From positions 1 to 64,000 of the forward strand of contig CATKZW010000008.1 of NCBI GenBank assembly GCA_949841465.1: a stretch of DNA of 64,000 nucleotides, written 5' to 3'. This DNA comes from an uncultured Oscillospiraceae bacterium. GTDB taxonomy: Bacteria > Bacillota > Clostridia > Oscillospirales > Oscillospiraceae. Made by a program: the position numbers and the translations under genes. Within the stretch, counting starts at the first letter, position 1; each line of letters begins with the position of its first letter. The notes under the pieces were generated by a model. It did not search any database. It saw only the letters and a program-made list of their open reading frames with translations, and was not told where the DNA came from. Positions 1-8,373 of this stretch are shown in pieces.

Positions 1-63
1 CTGGAACAGGAATATATGACCTACTATCAGGCCATGCAGAAGCGGAATAAAAAGACAGCGTAG
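1..63 (+). CDS. 3' end of an unidentified gene (partial)
   Basis: The first 20 codons in frame 1 are open and end at TAG (61-63). The encoded tail is polar and basic, ending in KRNKKTA. A strong hairpin follows, which fits the end of a transcription unit. Too little protein is present to assign a family. Confidence 0.6.
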   Translation: MEQEYMTYYQAMQKRNKKTA

Positions 64-102
64 CCGAAGCTGCGCCGTCCAAATAGGTAACTTGCCACTT
101 GC

Positions 103-160
103 GGCCCCCGGTTGGGGCAACTTCCTGATGGGAGTTGCCCCAACGAGGGGGGCTGTTTTT
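103..160 (+). terminator. Rho-independent terminator after the partial gene
   Basis: A long stem (GTTGGGGCAACT pairing with AGTTGCCCCAAC, extended by C-rich and G-rich flanks) is followed by a run of T. It separates the upstream gene from the metal-resistance operon. The remaining bases up to the promoter at 269 show no gene. Confidence 0.85.
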
Positions 161-268
161 CGTTAAGTGAGAGGCAGACGCAGTCTGTATAGACGGAGCG
201 CCCCTGTCCCTCTGCGGGGACGCTCCTCCCGGCTTCAGACGCAACACAAAATTTTTCTGCCCAGCCTA

Positions 269-297
269 TTGACAAACGGCCAATGACGCGCTAATAT
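269..297 (+). promoter_or_regulatory. Sigma-A-type promoter of the metal-resistance operon
   Basis: TTGACA (269-274) and TAATAT (292-297) are separated by exactly 17 bases, 46 bases upstream of the regulator start codon. The -10 hexamer touches the candidate ArsR/CadC operator. Confidence 0.8.
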
Positions 298-313
298 ATG
301 AGCAGATGTTCAT
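298..313 (+). promoter_or_regulatory. Candidate ArsR/SmtB-type operator
   Basis: ATGAGCAGATGTTCAT is an imperfect palindrome resembling the TGAACA-NN-TGTTCA operators of the SmtB/CadC branch of ArsR regulators. It lies at the expected transcription start, just after the -10 box and just before the regulator gene, so bound repressor would block the promoter. Autoregulation is inferred. Confidence 0.65.
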
Positions 314-342
314 GCGTTTGTCGAATGAGAGGAGCTGATCCA

Positions 343-705
343 ATGGCCGACAACAACGAGATCGAGCGCTGCGGCTTCCTGTGTGTCCATGAAGAGGCGG
401 TGGAGCAGGTGCTGGGCGAGATGCCGGACGACGAGACGCTGTACGACCTGGCGGAGCTGTTCAAGGTGTTCGGCGACTCCACCCGGATTAAGATCCTGTA
501 CGCCCTGTTTGAGGCGGAGCTGTGCGTGTGCGACATCTCCAAGCTGCTGGGGCTGACCCAGTCCGCGGTGTCCCACCAGCTGCGGGTGCTGAAAGGGAGC
601 CGCCTGGTGAAGTTCCGGAAGGACGGGAAGACGGTGTTCTACTCCCTGGCCGACAATCACGTGCGCAAGATCATTGCCCAGGGGATGGAGCATGTCAACG
701 AGTAG
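343..705 (+). CDS. ArsR/SmtB-family metal-sensing repressor (CadC/CmtR-like)
   Basis: This 120-aa winged-helix repressor probably releases DNA when it binds Cd, Pb or Zn. Two Cys clusters fit a CadC-like thiolate site: ERCGFLC near the N-terminus and ELCVCDIS in the helix before the recognition helix. The HTH segment reads LLGLTQSAVSHQLRVLK. The ORF is open upstream to 298, but the ATG at 343 has the sequence GAGAGGAGC before it and leaves the operator outside the gene, so I prefer it. It is the first gene of a four-gene set with HMA protein, methyltransferase and P-type ATPase. The family is clear; the exact metal is inferred from the neighbours. Confidence 0.9.
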   Translation: MADNNEIERCGFLCVHEEAVEQVLGEMPDDETLYDLAELFKVFGDSTRIKILYALFEAELCVCDISKLLGLTQSAVSHQLRVLKGSRLVKFRKDGKTVFYSLADNHVRKIIAQGMEHVNE

Positions 706-716
706 CGCCGCTTTGA

Positions 717-750
717 GGCTCGTTCCTTTTTTGAAAGAAAAAGGGAAGCC
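717..750 (+). other. Hairpin between regulator and HMA gene
   Basis: GGCT, TTCCTTTTTT, a short loop, AGAAAAAGG and AGCC form an imperfect stem. It may be an attenuator or an mRNA-processing or stability element that sets the ratio of repressor to downstream genes. Similar T-rich/A-rich hairpins occur at 6157-6186 and 58593-58621, so it may also be a genome-wide intergenic hairpin type. Confidence 0.45.
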
Positions 751-780
751 CTGTACATTATATGAAAGGAAGTCATCATC

Positions 781-993
781 ATGAAAAAGACCTTCAAGCT
801 CATCGACCTGGACTGCGCCAACTGCGCCGCCAAAATGGAGACCGCCATCAAGAAGCTCCCCGGCGTCACCGACGCCACCGTCAGCTTCCTGACCCAGAAG
901 ATGACCATCGAGGCGGACGACGTGGACGCCCTGATGAAGGACGTGGTAAAGTGCTGCAAGAAGGTGGAGCCCGACTGCGAGATCGTGCTGTGA
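781..993 (+). CDS. Stand-alone heavy-metal-associated (HMA) metallochaperone
   Basis: A 70-aa CopZ/HMA-fold protein with the metal-binding loop DCANCAAKME (CxxC) near residues 11-20, matching the usual single-domain length. A second Cys pair (KCCKK) lies near the C-terminus. It probably hands soft metal ions to the P-type ATPase encoded downstream, which has no HMA domain of its own. The start has a good ribosome site (GAAAGGAAG). Its stop codon overlaps the GTG start of the next gene, indicating translational coupling. HMA identity is firm; metal specificity is not visible. Confidence 0.92.
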   Translation: MKKTFKLIDLDCANCAAKMETAIKKLPGVTDATVSFLTQKMTIEADDVDALMKDVVKCCKKVEPDCEIVL

Positions 994-1661
994 GCCGCAC
1001 CTTTTGGGACCGTCATTCGGCTTTGTCGAACGACCGGTCCGGCGGTCCAAGGACCTTTTGGGACCATGTCGCGGGGCTGTACGACCTGGTTGAACGGACC
1101 AACGCCAAGGTGAACGCCGCCGCCTGCGCACGGGTGGCGGAACTGGTCCCGCCGGGGGCCCGGGTGCTGGACTGCGCCGCCGGGACGGGGGAGTTTTCGC
1201 TGGCGACGGCCAGGCGGGCGGACTCGGTGCTGTGCACCGACCAGTCGGAGGCCATGCTGAAACAGGCACGAAAGAAAGCCGCCCGGAAGGGGTTAAGCAA
1301 CATCGCGTTTGCCCAGCGGGACGTGACTGCCCTGTCCGACCCGGACGGCAGCTTTGACGCGGTGATCGCCGCCAACGTGCTCCACCTGCTGGACGACCCG
1401 GAGCCGGCGGTTCGGGAGCTGTGGCGGGTGACCGCCCCCGGCGGGCGGCTGATCCTGCCCACTTATTTGCAGGGGAAGGTTGGGGCGGCCTATGGGACGA
1501 TGATAAAAATTTACCAGGGCGTGGGCTTCCACTATGAGCACGCCTTTACGGCCGAAACCTACCGGGTGTTTTTGGAGCGCCTGGGGCTGGGCCCGGTGAC
1601 GGTGGAAATCATTGACGGCCGGGTGCCGGAGGGCATCGGGGTGATAGAAAAACCCTTATAA
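990..1661 (+). CDS. Class I SAM-dependent methyltransferase in the metal operon
   Basis: About 223 aa with a Rossmann-type methyltransferase core. Motif I is VLDCAAGTGEFS, an acidic segment (LCTDQSEAML) follows, and FDAVIAANVLHLL is the motif IV region. The track starts the ORF at 762, but that would overlap the whole HMA gene; GTG at 990 overlaps the HMA stop (GTGA) and is preferred. The protein resembles the UbiE/methyltransf_11 group. Substrate is unknown: ArsM would need conserved Cys residues that I do not see in a clear arrangement. Operon position suggests a role in metal or metalloid detoxification, but this is inference. Confidence 0.8.
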   Translation: MSRTFWDRHSALSNDRSGGPRTFWDHVAGLYDLVERTNAKVNAAACARVAELVPPGARVLDCAAGTGEFSLATARRADSVLCTDQSEAMLKQARKKAARKGLSNIAFAQRDVTALSDPDGSFDAVIAANVLHLLDDPEPAVRELWRVTAPGGRLILPTYLQGKVGAAYGTMIKIYQGVGFHYEHAFTAETYRVFLERLGLGPVTVEIIDGRVPEGIGVIEKPL

Positions 1662-1716
1662 TTCCGCAGGTGCGGCAAAAAGCGGACTGTACATCCGTGA
1701 TAGGAGTTGATTTGTT

Positions 1717-3654
1717 ATGACCAGAAAGCAAAAAAAGACGCTCATCCGCATTATCGTGGCGGCGGTGCTGCTGATCGCGGTGGTGGTGCTGGATCACAGT
1801 ACGGTGCGGCTGTGGCTGCCGGAATGGCTCAGGCTGCCCTTTGCCGTCCGTGTGCCTGGACAGGACGTGAGCGGGAATTTTGTCACCGGCGATTATCTGC
1901 CCGTCGGCTGGCTGTATCTTATTCCGTACGTTGTAATTGGCTGGGACATCCTCTGGAAGGCCATCCGCAACATCGGCCACGGGCAGGTCTTTGACGAGAA
2001 CTTCCTCATGTGCGTGGCCACCGTGGGCGCGCTGGTGCTGGGGGAGTATTCCGAGGCCGTGGGCGTTATGCTGTTCTATCAGGTGGGAGAGCTGTTCCAG
2101 AGCTACGCCGTAGGCAAGTCCCGCCGCTCCATTGCCCAGCTCATGGACATCCGCCCGGACAGCGCCAACGTGGAGCGGGATGGGCAGATTGTTGAAGTAG
2201 ACCCCGACGAGGTGGCGGTGGGCGAGACCATTGTCATCCGCCCCGGCGAGAAAATTCCCCTGGACGGCATAGTGCTGGAGGGCGCCTCCTCCCTGGACAC
2301 CGCCGCCCTCACCGGCGAGTCCGCCCCCCGGGACGTGGCGGCGGGCAGCGAGCTGCTCAGCGGCTGCGTCAACATCACCGGGCTGCTGAAGGCCCAGGTT
2401 ACCAAGGAGTTCGGCCAGTCTACCGTGGCGAAAATTCTGGATCTGGTGGAGAACGCCTCCTCCAAGAAGGCCAAGGCAGAGAACTTCATCACCAAGTTCG
2501 CCCGGTACTACACCCCCGCCGTGGTGTTCTCGGCCCTGGCGCTGGCCGTCATCCCCTCCCTGGTTACCGGGGACTGGTCCGTCTGGGTGCACCGCGCCCT
2601 CACCTTCCTGGTCATCTCCTGCCCCTGTGCGCTGGTGATCTCCATTCCCCTGTCCTTCTTCGGCGGCATCGGCGGTGCGTCCGCCCAGGGCATCCTGGTC
2701 AAAGGCGGCAACTATCTGGAGCTGCTGGCCAATACCGAGACCGTTGTGTTTGACAAGACCGGCACCCTCACCCAGGGCGTATTCGAGCTGTCCGTGCTGA
2801 ACCCCGCCCCCGGCGTGACGGAGCGGGAGCTGCTGGAAACCGCCGCTCTGGCGGAGCGCCACTCCGGCCACCCCATCGCCCAGTCCCTGCGCCGTGCGCT
2901 GGGCGGGGAGGCGGACCCAAGCCGTGTCACCGACGTGCAGGAGATTCCCGGTCACGGAATATCCGCCCTGGTGGACGGGAAGCGGGTTCTGGCGGGGAAC
3001 GAAAAGCTGATGACCCGCGAAGGGATCAAGGCTCTGCCCTGCAGTCAGGCGGGCACCGTGGTCCATGTGGCCCGGGAGGGCCGGTATCTGGGCTGCGCGG
3101 TCATCTCCGACCGGCTCAAGCCCACCGCCCCCGCCGCCGTCCAAGCGCTGAAGCAGCGGGGCGTCCGCACCGTCATGCTCACCGGCGACAGCCAGGCGGT
3201 GGGCGAGGCCGTGGCGGCCCAGCTGGGGCTGGACGAGGTGCATGCCCAGCTCCTGCCCGCCGATAAGGTGGACCGCCTGGAGGAGCTGCTGGGGCGCAAG
3301 GGCGAAAAGGGCGTGCTGGCCTACGTGGGCGACGGCGTGAACGACGCGCCGGTGCTCAGCCGGGCGGACGTGGGCATCGCCATGGGGGCCATGGGCTCCG
3401 ACGCCGCCATCGAGGCCGCCGACGTGGTGCTGATGGACGACGACCCCGCCAAGCTGGCCAACGCCATGAACATTGCCCGCAAGTGCATGCGCATCGTGCG
3501 GGAGAACATCGTGTTCGCCCTGGGCGTGAAGGGCCTGTGCCTCATCCTGGGCGCGCTGGGCATGGCCTCCATGTGGGTGGCGGTGTTTGCCGACGTGGGC
3601 GTGGCCGTCATCGCCATTCTCAACGCCACCCGCATGCTAAAGGCGAAAGAATAA
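1717..3654 (+). CDS. cadA: P1B-type Cd/Zn/Pb-exporting ATPase (CadA/ZntA-like) lacking an N-terminal HMA domain
   Basis: A 645-aa heavy-metal P-type ATPase. The membrane metal site is CPC (ISCPCALVIS). The phosphorylation site is DKTGTLTQ, the actuator loop contains TGES, the nucleotide-binding HP motif is near SGHP, and the hinge is GDGVNDAP. Usual CadA proteins begin with one or more HMA domains. This one starts almost directly with a membrane segment, and the HMA domain is encoded separately upstream. A strong terminator follows. Export of Cd/Zn/Pb is predicted from the CPC motif and the CadC-like regulator; copper is less likely. Confidence 0.93.
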   Translation: MTRKQKKTLIRIIVAAVLLIAVVVLDHSTVRLWLPEWLRLPFAVRVPGQDVSGNFVTGDYLPVGWLYLIPYVVIGWDILWKAIRNIGHGQVFDENFLMCVATVGALVLGEYSEAVGVMLFYQVGELFQSYAVGKSRRSIAQLMDIRPDSANVERDGQIVEVDPDEVAVGETIVIRPGEKIPLDGIVLEGASSLDTAALTGESAPRDVAAGSELLSGCVNITGLLKAQVTKEFGQSTVAKILDLVENASSKKAKAENFITKFARYYTPAVVFSALALAVIPSLVTGDWSVWVHRALTFLVISCPCALVISIPLSFFGGIGGASAQGILVKGGNYLELLANTETVVFDKTGTLTQGVFELSVLNPAPGVTERELLETAALAERHSGHPIAQSLRRALGGEADPSRVTDVQEIPGHGISALVDGKRVLAGNEKLMTREGIKALPCSQAGTVVHVAREGRYLGCAVISDRLKPTAPAAVQALKQRGVRTVMLTGDSQAVGEAVAAQLGLDEVHAQLLPADKVDRLEELLGRKGEKGVLAYVGDGVNDAPVLSRADVGIAMGAMGSDAAIEAADVVLMDDDPAKLANAMNIARKCMRIVRENIVFALGVKGLCLILGALGMASMWVAVFADVGVAVIAILNATRMLKAKE

Positions 3655-3688
3655 GGCAGAATCTTCTCTTTCGGTGAAAGAATAACCA

Positions 3689-3716
3689 AAGCCCCCCTGA
3701 ACAGGGGGGCTTTTTT
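3689..3716 (+). terminator. Terminator of the metal-resistance operon
   Basis: AAGCCCCCCTGAACAGGGGGGC followed by TTTTTT: a textbook intrinsic terminator 35 bases after the ATPase stop codon. Confidence 0.93.
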
Positions 3717-3730
3717 GGCCTTTCTGGTGA

Positions 3731-3760
3731 TTGACAGATTGGGGCGGGAAAACATATAAT
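3731..3760 (+). promoter_or_regulatory. Promoter of the serC-serA unit
   Basis: TTGACA (3731-3736) and TATAAT (3755-3760) with an 18-base spacer. An untranslated leader of roughly 85 bases follows. I see no recognisable T-box or riboswitch in it. Confidence 0.8.
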
Positions 3761-3850
3761 ACACATATTACGCTAAAGTGATAAAATGCAAGGCAAATCC
3801 CCTGGGCTTGCAAAAAAGCGGCCTCAGGGCAATTCAAGGAGGAAGAGATC

Positions 3851-4936
3851 ATGGGAATGGATCGCGTCTACAATTTTTCTGCCGGCCCGTCCATGCTGCC
3901 TTTGGAGGTGCTGGAGCGCGCCGGTGCGGAGATCACCAACTATCAAGGCTCCGGCATGTCCGTGATGGAGATGAGCCACCGCTCCAAGGTGTTCCAGAAA
4001 ATTTTTGACGACACCAAGGCCAATTTCATCCGGCTGTTCCACGTGCCCGACAACTATAAGGTGCTGTTCCTGCAGGGAGGCGCGTCCGGCCAGTTCTCCA
4101 TGGTCCCCCTGAACCTCATCGGCAGGACCGGCAAGGCGGACTACGCCGTCACCGGCAACTTTGCCAGCATCGCCTGCAAGGAGGCCAAGAAGTACGGCTC
4201 CATCAGCCTGGCCGCCTCCAGCGAGGACCGGAACCACACCTATATCCCTCAGCAGGACCAGCTCAAGCTGGACCCTGAGGCCAGCTACTTCTACTACTGT
4301 GCCAACAACACCATCTACGGCACCGAATGGCAGTACGTGCCCGACACCGGGGACGTGCCCATCGTGTGCGACATGTCCTCCAACTTCCTGTCCCGGCCGG
4401 TGGATGTGTCCAAGTACGGCGTTATCTTCGGCGGCGCCCAGAAGAACCTGGCCCCGGCCGGCCTGACCATCGCTATTGTCCGGGAGGACCTGGCGGGCCA
4501 CGAGCTGCCCTATACCCCGCTGATGATGAACTACAAGACCATGATTGATAAAGACTCCATGTACAACACCCCGCCCTGCTGGTGCATTTACATGCTGGGC
4601 CTGGTGCTGGAGTGGCTGGACGCCCAAGGCGGCGTGGAGGGCATGGAGAAGATCAAGCACAGCAAGGCCGCTCTGCTGTACGACGTGCTGGACAACTCCA
4701 GGCTGTTCACCTGCGCGGCGGAGAAGGACAGCCGGTCCGACATGAACGTCACCTTCCGCTCCGCCAGCGAGGAGCTGGACGCCAAGTTCGTCAAGGAGGC
4801 CACTGCCGCCGGGTTCACCAACCTGAAGGGCCACCGCAACGTGGGCGGCATGCGGGCCTCCATCTACAACGCCATGCCCGTGGAGGGCGTGGAGAAGCTG
4901 GCGGACTTCATCCGGGCGTTTGACAAAAACAACTGA
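3851..4936 (+). CDS. serC: Phosphoserine aminotransferase
   Basis: A 361-aa PLP enzyme converting 3-phosphohydroxypyruvate and glutamate to phosphoserine and 2-oxoglutarate. It starts with the family signature YNFSAGPSMLP. The PLP-lysine region reads GVIFGGAQKNLAPAGLT, and GGMRASIYNAM near the C-terminus is typical of SerC. Length is normal. AAGGAGGAAG sits just before the ATG. It is 41 bases upstream of serA and shares its promoter. Confidence 0.97.
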   Translation: MGMDRVYNFSAGPSMLPLEVLERAGAEITNYQGSGMSVMEMSHRSKVFQKIFDDTKANFIRLFHVPDNYKVLFLQGGASGQFSMVPLNLIGRTGKADYAVTGNFASIACKEAKKYGSISLAASSEDRNHTYIPQQDQLKLDPEASYFYYCANNTIYGTEWQYVPDTGDVPIVCDMSSNFLSRPVDVSKYGVIFGGAQKNLAPAGLTIAIVREDLAGHELPYTPLMMNYKTMIDKDSMYNTPPCWCIYMLGLVLEWLDAQGGVEGMEKIKHSKAALLYDVLDNSRLFTCAAEKDSRSDMNVTFRSASEELDAKFVKEATAAGFTNLKGHRNVGGMRASIYNAMPVEGVEKLADFIRAFDKNN

Positions 4937-4977
4937 CCGGCCCTGTAAAAATTTTCGTTTTATCATGAGGTGAAACC

Positions 4978-6144
4978 ATGTTCAACATCAAAACCATGAA
5001 CAAGATTGCGGCGGTGGGCCTGGACCGCCTGCCCGCCGACGGCTATACCATTGGGGACGACGTGACCGGCGAGGACGCCATCCTGGTCCGCTCCGCCAGC
5101 CTTCACGACTACGACTTCCCCGAGAGCCTCTGGGCCATCGCCCGGGCGGGGGCGGGGGTGAACAACATCCCCGTGGAGCGCTGTGCCGAGGCCGGCATCG
5201 TGGTGTTCAACACCCCCGGCGCCAACGCCAACGCCGTGAAGGAGCTGGTGATGTGCGGCATGTTCCTGGCCTCCCGTGACGTGATCGGCGGCGCGGAGTG
5301 GGTGAAGGAGCAGGCCAACACCCCCGGCGTGGACGTGGCCGCCGCGGTGGAGAAGGGCAAGGCCGCCTTTGTTGGCCCCGAGGTGTACCGCAAGACCCTG
5401 GGCGTGGTGGGCCTGGGGGCCATCGGCGCGCTGGTGGCCAACATCGGGCTGAGCCTGGGCATGGACGTGTACGGCTATGACCCCTACCTGTCCGTGGACG
5501 CCGCCCTGCGGCTGGACCGCCACATCAAGGTGGTGAAGGAGCTGGACACCCTGTACGCCAATTCCGACTATATCACCCTGCACCTGCCCTGTATGGACGC
5601 CACCAAGAACACCGTCAACGCCGCTGCCATCGCCAAAATGAAGGACGGCGTGCGCGTTATCAACATGGCCCGGGGCGGGCTGGTGTGCAACGCCGACATG
5701 ATCGAGGCGCTGAACTCCGGCAAGGTGGCCCGCTACGTCACCGATTTCCCGGATAACGAGATCACCCTGGTCCCCGGCGTGGTGGCCACCCCCCACTTGG
5801 GCGCGTCCACCCCGGAGAGCGAGGACAACTGCGCCGTCATGGCCGCCAACCAGGTGAAGGATTTCCTGGAGAACGGCAACATCAAGAATTCCGTCAACTT
5901 CCCCAACGTGATTATGGAGCGCTCCGGCGTCCAGCGGCTGTGCGTGATCCACCGAAACATTCCCGCTGTGCTGGCCAACATCACCACCCAGCTGTCCGAG
6001 GACGGGGTCAACGTGGAGAACATGACCAACAAGTCCAAGGGGGAGTACGCCTACACCATGGTGGACACCGGGTCCGCCGTGGAAGGGAAGGTCATTGAGG
6101 ACATCCGCAAGGTCCCCGGCATCATCCGCCTGCGGGTGATCTGA
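4978..6144 (+). CDS. serA: D-3-phosphoglycerate dehydrogenase with C-terminal ACT domain
   Basis: A 388-aa NAD-dependent dehydrogenase, first step of serine synthesis. The nucleotide-binding motif is GVVGLGAIGALVAN, the catalytic arginine region is INMARGGLVCN, and TPHLGASTPESEDN carries the active-site histidine. The last 75 or so residues form an ACT domain (LCVIHRNIPAVLANITTQL), the usual serine feedback module. This is the short SerA form without the intervening ASB domain. Together with serC it supplies two of the three serine pathway steps; serB is not in the window. Confidence 0.96.
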   Translation: MFNIKTMNKIAAVGLDRLPADGYTIGDDVTGEDAILVRSASLHDYDFPESLWAIARAGAGVNNIPVERCAEAGIVVFNTPGANANAVKELVMCGMFLASRDVIGGAEWVKEQANTPGVDVAAAVEKGKAAFVGPEVYRKTLGVVGLGAIGALVANIGLSLGMDVYGYDPYLSVDAALRLDRHIKVVKELDTLYANSDYITLHLPCMDATKNTVNAAAIAKMKDGVRVINMARGGLVCNADMIEALNSGKVARYVTDFPDNEITLVPGVVATPHLGASTPESEDNCAVMAANQVKDFLENGNIKNSVNFPNVIMERSGVQRLCVIHRNIPAVLANITTQLSEDGVNVENMTNKSKGEYAYTMVDTGSAVEGKVIEDIRKVPGIIRLRVI

Positions 6145-6156
6145 GTACCTCCGGCG

Positions 6157-6186
6157 GCTACCTTTTCTTTGAAAAGAAAAGGTAGC
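6157..6186 (+). terminator. Hairpin after serA
   Basis: GCTACCTTTTCTT pairs with AAGAAAAGGTAGC around a four-base loop, 12 bases after the serA stop. No T-run follows, so it may stabilise the mRNA 3' end or be part of a tandem terminator with 6237-6271. Confidence 0.5.
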
Positions 6187-6236
6187 GAAATGAAACTTTT
6201 AGAGCGCGGCACCTATGTGCGCCGCAGCTGACGGAA

Positions 6237-6271
6237 AAAGGCGCGGCTTCTGATACGGGGCCGCGCCTTTG
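6237..6271 (+). terminator. Terminator of the serC-serA unit
   Basis: AAAGGCGCGGC, a 13-base loop and CCGCGCCTTT form a strong stem ending in T residues. Confidence 0.75.
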
Positions 6272-6405
6272 GGCATTTGGAAGAAATTTTAAAATTTGGT
6301 TATGTGGAGAGAAATTTGGACGATAGAAACAATGTGTGCACGGAATTCGCGCAAATAAAGTGGAAAAAGATGCAGGGAGGCACGGCAGAAAGCGAGGACC
6401 TTGAC

Positions 6406-7002
6406 ATGGACTTAAAGACGATTACGTTGGAAAACGGCTGGACGGCCGTTGTGGCGGACAAGCCGTCCGGCACGAGCGGCACGGGAGCGGCGGGATTTGC
6501 CGCAGAGCTGGACCGGGTGGCTCAGGCTGCCTCCGGAGGGGCCGGGACGCAGGCGGTCTATGAAGGGCTGTCTGCGGACGCCAAGGCGGTGCTGGAGCGG
6601 CTGAAGGCGGGAGAAAAGGATATCACTTTGGAAGAGTGGTCCGTGATCCGCCGGGAGCTGCGGGACGCAGGGCTGATTACGCCGGGTGAATTTGCGGACT
6701 CAGACCCCAATATGGTCGTCGTGGGGTATGTGGACGTGAACGGTGATAAGGTTCAGTATCCCTATGCCGCCGATGCCGTTGTGAGCAGTGGGGAAACCGA
6801 CTTCCCTTGGGGAATTGAGTGGCAGGGTGATCCTTTGCAGTATTTGGGGCGGTGGCTGGAATTTGTGCGGAGCCAACGGGACAACCTGAACCTGCTGGCC
6901 CTGAGGGGCGGTCCGGTATATGACACGTCCCACCTGACCCGCAGAATTGAGGCCAACGAAAAGGTAGCCGGTCTGGTGAAGAGCCTGCTGGAGTGCTGCT
7001 GA
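6406..7002 (+). CDS. Hypothetical protein, about 198 aa
   Basis: No family recognised. The ORF is open from 6277, but that start is an AT-rich TTG without a ribosome site. ATG 6406 is preceded by AGCGAGGA and begins MDLKTITLENGW. The central part is helical and charged (LERLKAGEKDITLEEW), reminiscent of bacterial proteins that manage cyclic or periplasmic substrates, but no catalytic motif is visible. No signal peptide or membrane segment. It has a terminator on both sides and appears monocistronic. ATG 6370 is an alternative start. Confidence 0.65.
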   Translation: MDLKTITLENGWTAVVADKPSGTSGTGAAGFAAELDRVAQAASGGAGTQAVYEGLSADAKAVLERLKAGEKDITLEEWSVIRRELRDAGLITPGEFADSDPNMVVVGYVDVNGDKVQYPYAADAVVSSGETDFPWGIEWQGDPLQYLGRWLEFVRSQRDNLNLLALRGGPVYDTSHLTRRIEANEKVAGLVKSLLECC

Positions 7003-7042
7003 GCTTTGCCGCGGCTGGAAGAGCGCAGTGTGATATAAAAAT

Positions 7043-7080
7043 GGGCCGTCTCCCACCCGAAAGGGTGGGGGACGGCCCTT
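7043..7080 (+). terminator. Terminator after the hypothetical gene
   Basis: GGGCCGTCTCCCACCC, GAAA tetraloop, GGGTGGGGGACGGCCC then TT: very stable stem. Confidence 0.85.
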
Positions 7081-7107
7081 GACTTTCTGGAAAGCCGGTT
7101 GTAAAAT
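7079..7107 (+). promoter_or_regulatory. Promoter of the COG0523 GTPase pair
   Basis: TTGACT (7079-7084) and TAAAAT (7102-7107) with a 17-base spacer, beginning at the foot of the preceding terminator. The AT-rich stretch 7107-7140 could hold a Zur-type operator, but I cannot identify a confident palindrome. Confidence 0.6.
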
Positions 7108-7142
7108 AGGTAGAAATTCTAAGTAAAGGAAATGATTTCCCC

Positions 7143-8357
7143 ATGGCAAAAATCGACATTGTGTCCGGCTTTTTAGGGGCCGGCAAGACCACCCTCATCA
7201 AGAAGCTGCTGGCTGAGGCATTCCAGGGCGAGAAGCTGGTGCTCATCGAGAACGAGTTCGGCGAGATCAGCGTGGACGGCGGCTTCCTCAAGGACACCGG
7301 CGTGGAGATCTCCGAGATGTCCTCCGGCTGCATCTGCTGCTCCCTGGTGGGCGACTTCGGCAAGGCGCTCCAGGAGGTGGAGGAGCGCTTCCACCCGGAC
7401 CGCATCCTCATCGAACCCTCCGGCGTGGGCAAGCTGTCCGACGTGGTGGTGGCGGTGCAGAACACCGCCAAGGACGTGCCCGCCCTGCGGCTCAACTCCT
7501 TCGTCACCGTGGCGGACGCCTCCAAGGTGAAGATGTATATGAAGAACTTCGGCGAGTTCTACAACAACCAGGTGGAGAGCGCGGGCACCATCATCCTCTC
7601 CCGCACCCAAAACCTGACCCAGGAGAAGCTAGAGGCGGCGGTGGAGCTGCTCAAGGGGAAGAACCCCAACGCCGTCATCCTCACCACCCCCTGGGACAAG
7701 CTGGACGGCAAAACAATTTTGTCCGCCATTGAGAAGACCTCCCTGGAGGAGGAGCTGCTGGCCCACATCCGGGCGGAACACGAGGCCCAGGAGGCCGCCC
7801 ACGCCCATCACCATCATGACCACGATGAGCACGGCCACCACCACGATCACGACGGGCATGAGCACCATCACGAGCATGGGGAACACCACCACGACCAGGA
7901 GCACGGCCACGGGTGCTGCCACGATCACGAGCATGAGGAGCATGACCATGGGTGCTGCCATGATCACGAGCATGAGCACTGCCATCATGAGCATGAACAC
8001 GGTGAGCACGGGCATCACCATGACCACGGCGATGGGTGCGCCTGCGGCTGTCACGACCATGGCCACGAGGGCCACCACCACGCCGACGAGGTGTTCGCCA
8101 GCTGGGGGAAGGAGACCGTCAAGCCCTTCACGAAGGAGGAGCTGGAGCGCATCCTGGCCGAGCTGGACCTGGGCGAGTGCGGCGCGATCCTCCGGGCCAA
8201 GGGCATTGTCCCGGAGGGGGACGGCAGTTGGCTCCACTTCGACTACGTCCCCGAGGAACACCAGGTGCGCGCCGGTCCGGCGGACTACACCGGCCGGCTG
8301 TGCGTCATCGGCGCGGATTTGAAGGAAGACAAGCTGGCCGCGCTGTTCGGCCTGTAA
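7143..8357 (+). CDS. COG0523 (CobW/ZNG1-type) GTP-dependent metal chaperone with a His-rich domain
   Basis: 404 aa. G3E GTPase: Walker A GFLGAGKTT near residues 9-17, the diagnostic metal site GCICC near 60, and ILIEPSGVGK. The CobW C-terminal domain occupies roughly residues 325-404. Between them lies about 100 residues of HDHEH-type repeats interspersed with CC and CACGC, a very large store for Zn, Ni or Co. Such proteins deliver metal to client enzymes or buffer it under starvation. It is followed 16 bases later by a second GTPase. The metal is likely Zn or Ni by analogy; the sequence alone does not decide. Confidence 0.93.
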   Translation: MAKIDIVSGFLGAGKTTLIKKLLAEAFQGEKLVLIENEFGEISVDGGFLKDTGVEISEMSSGCICCSLVGDFGKALQEVEERFHPDRILIEPSGVGKLSDVVVAVQNTAKDVPALRLNSFVTVADASKVKMYMKNFGEFYNNQVESAGTIILSRTQNLTQEKLEAAVELLKGKNPNAVILTTPWDKLDGKTILSAIEKTSLEEELLAHIRAEHEAQEAAHAHHHHDHDEHGHHHDHDGHEHHHEHGEHHHDQEHGHGCCHDHEHEEHDHGCCHDHEHEHCHHEHEHGEHGHHHDHGDGCACGCHDHGHEGHHHADEVFASWGKETVKPFTKEELERILAELDLGECGAILRAKGIVPEGDGSWLHFDYVPEEHQVRAGPADYTGRLCVIGADLKEDKLAALFGL

Positions 8358-8373
8358 GGAGCGGGGGCCGCCC

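Noticed and set aside
762-989. N-terminal 76 residues of the methyltransferase ORF
   Set aside because: They overlap the HMA gene in another frame and are low-complexity; GTG 990 in the GTGA overlap is the better start.
1609-3243. 544-aa minus-strand ORF opposite the P-type ATPase
   Set aside because: Antisense shadow in GC-rich DNA; composition (His/Gly/Gln-rich) is non-protein-like and the plus strand encodes a clear CadA-type ATPase.
7800-8060. Dense short repeats (CACGATCACGAGCAT type), at first like a tandem or CRISPR-like array
   Set aside because: They are the codons of the His-rich domain of a COG0523 GTPase; no regular spacer structure.
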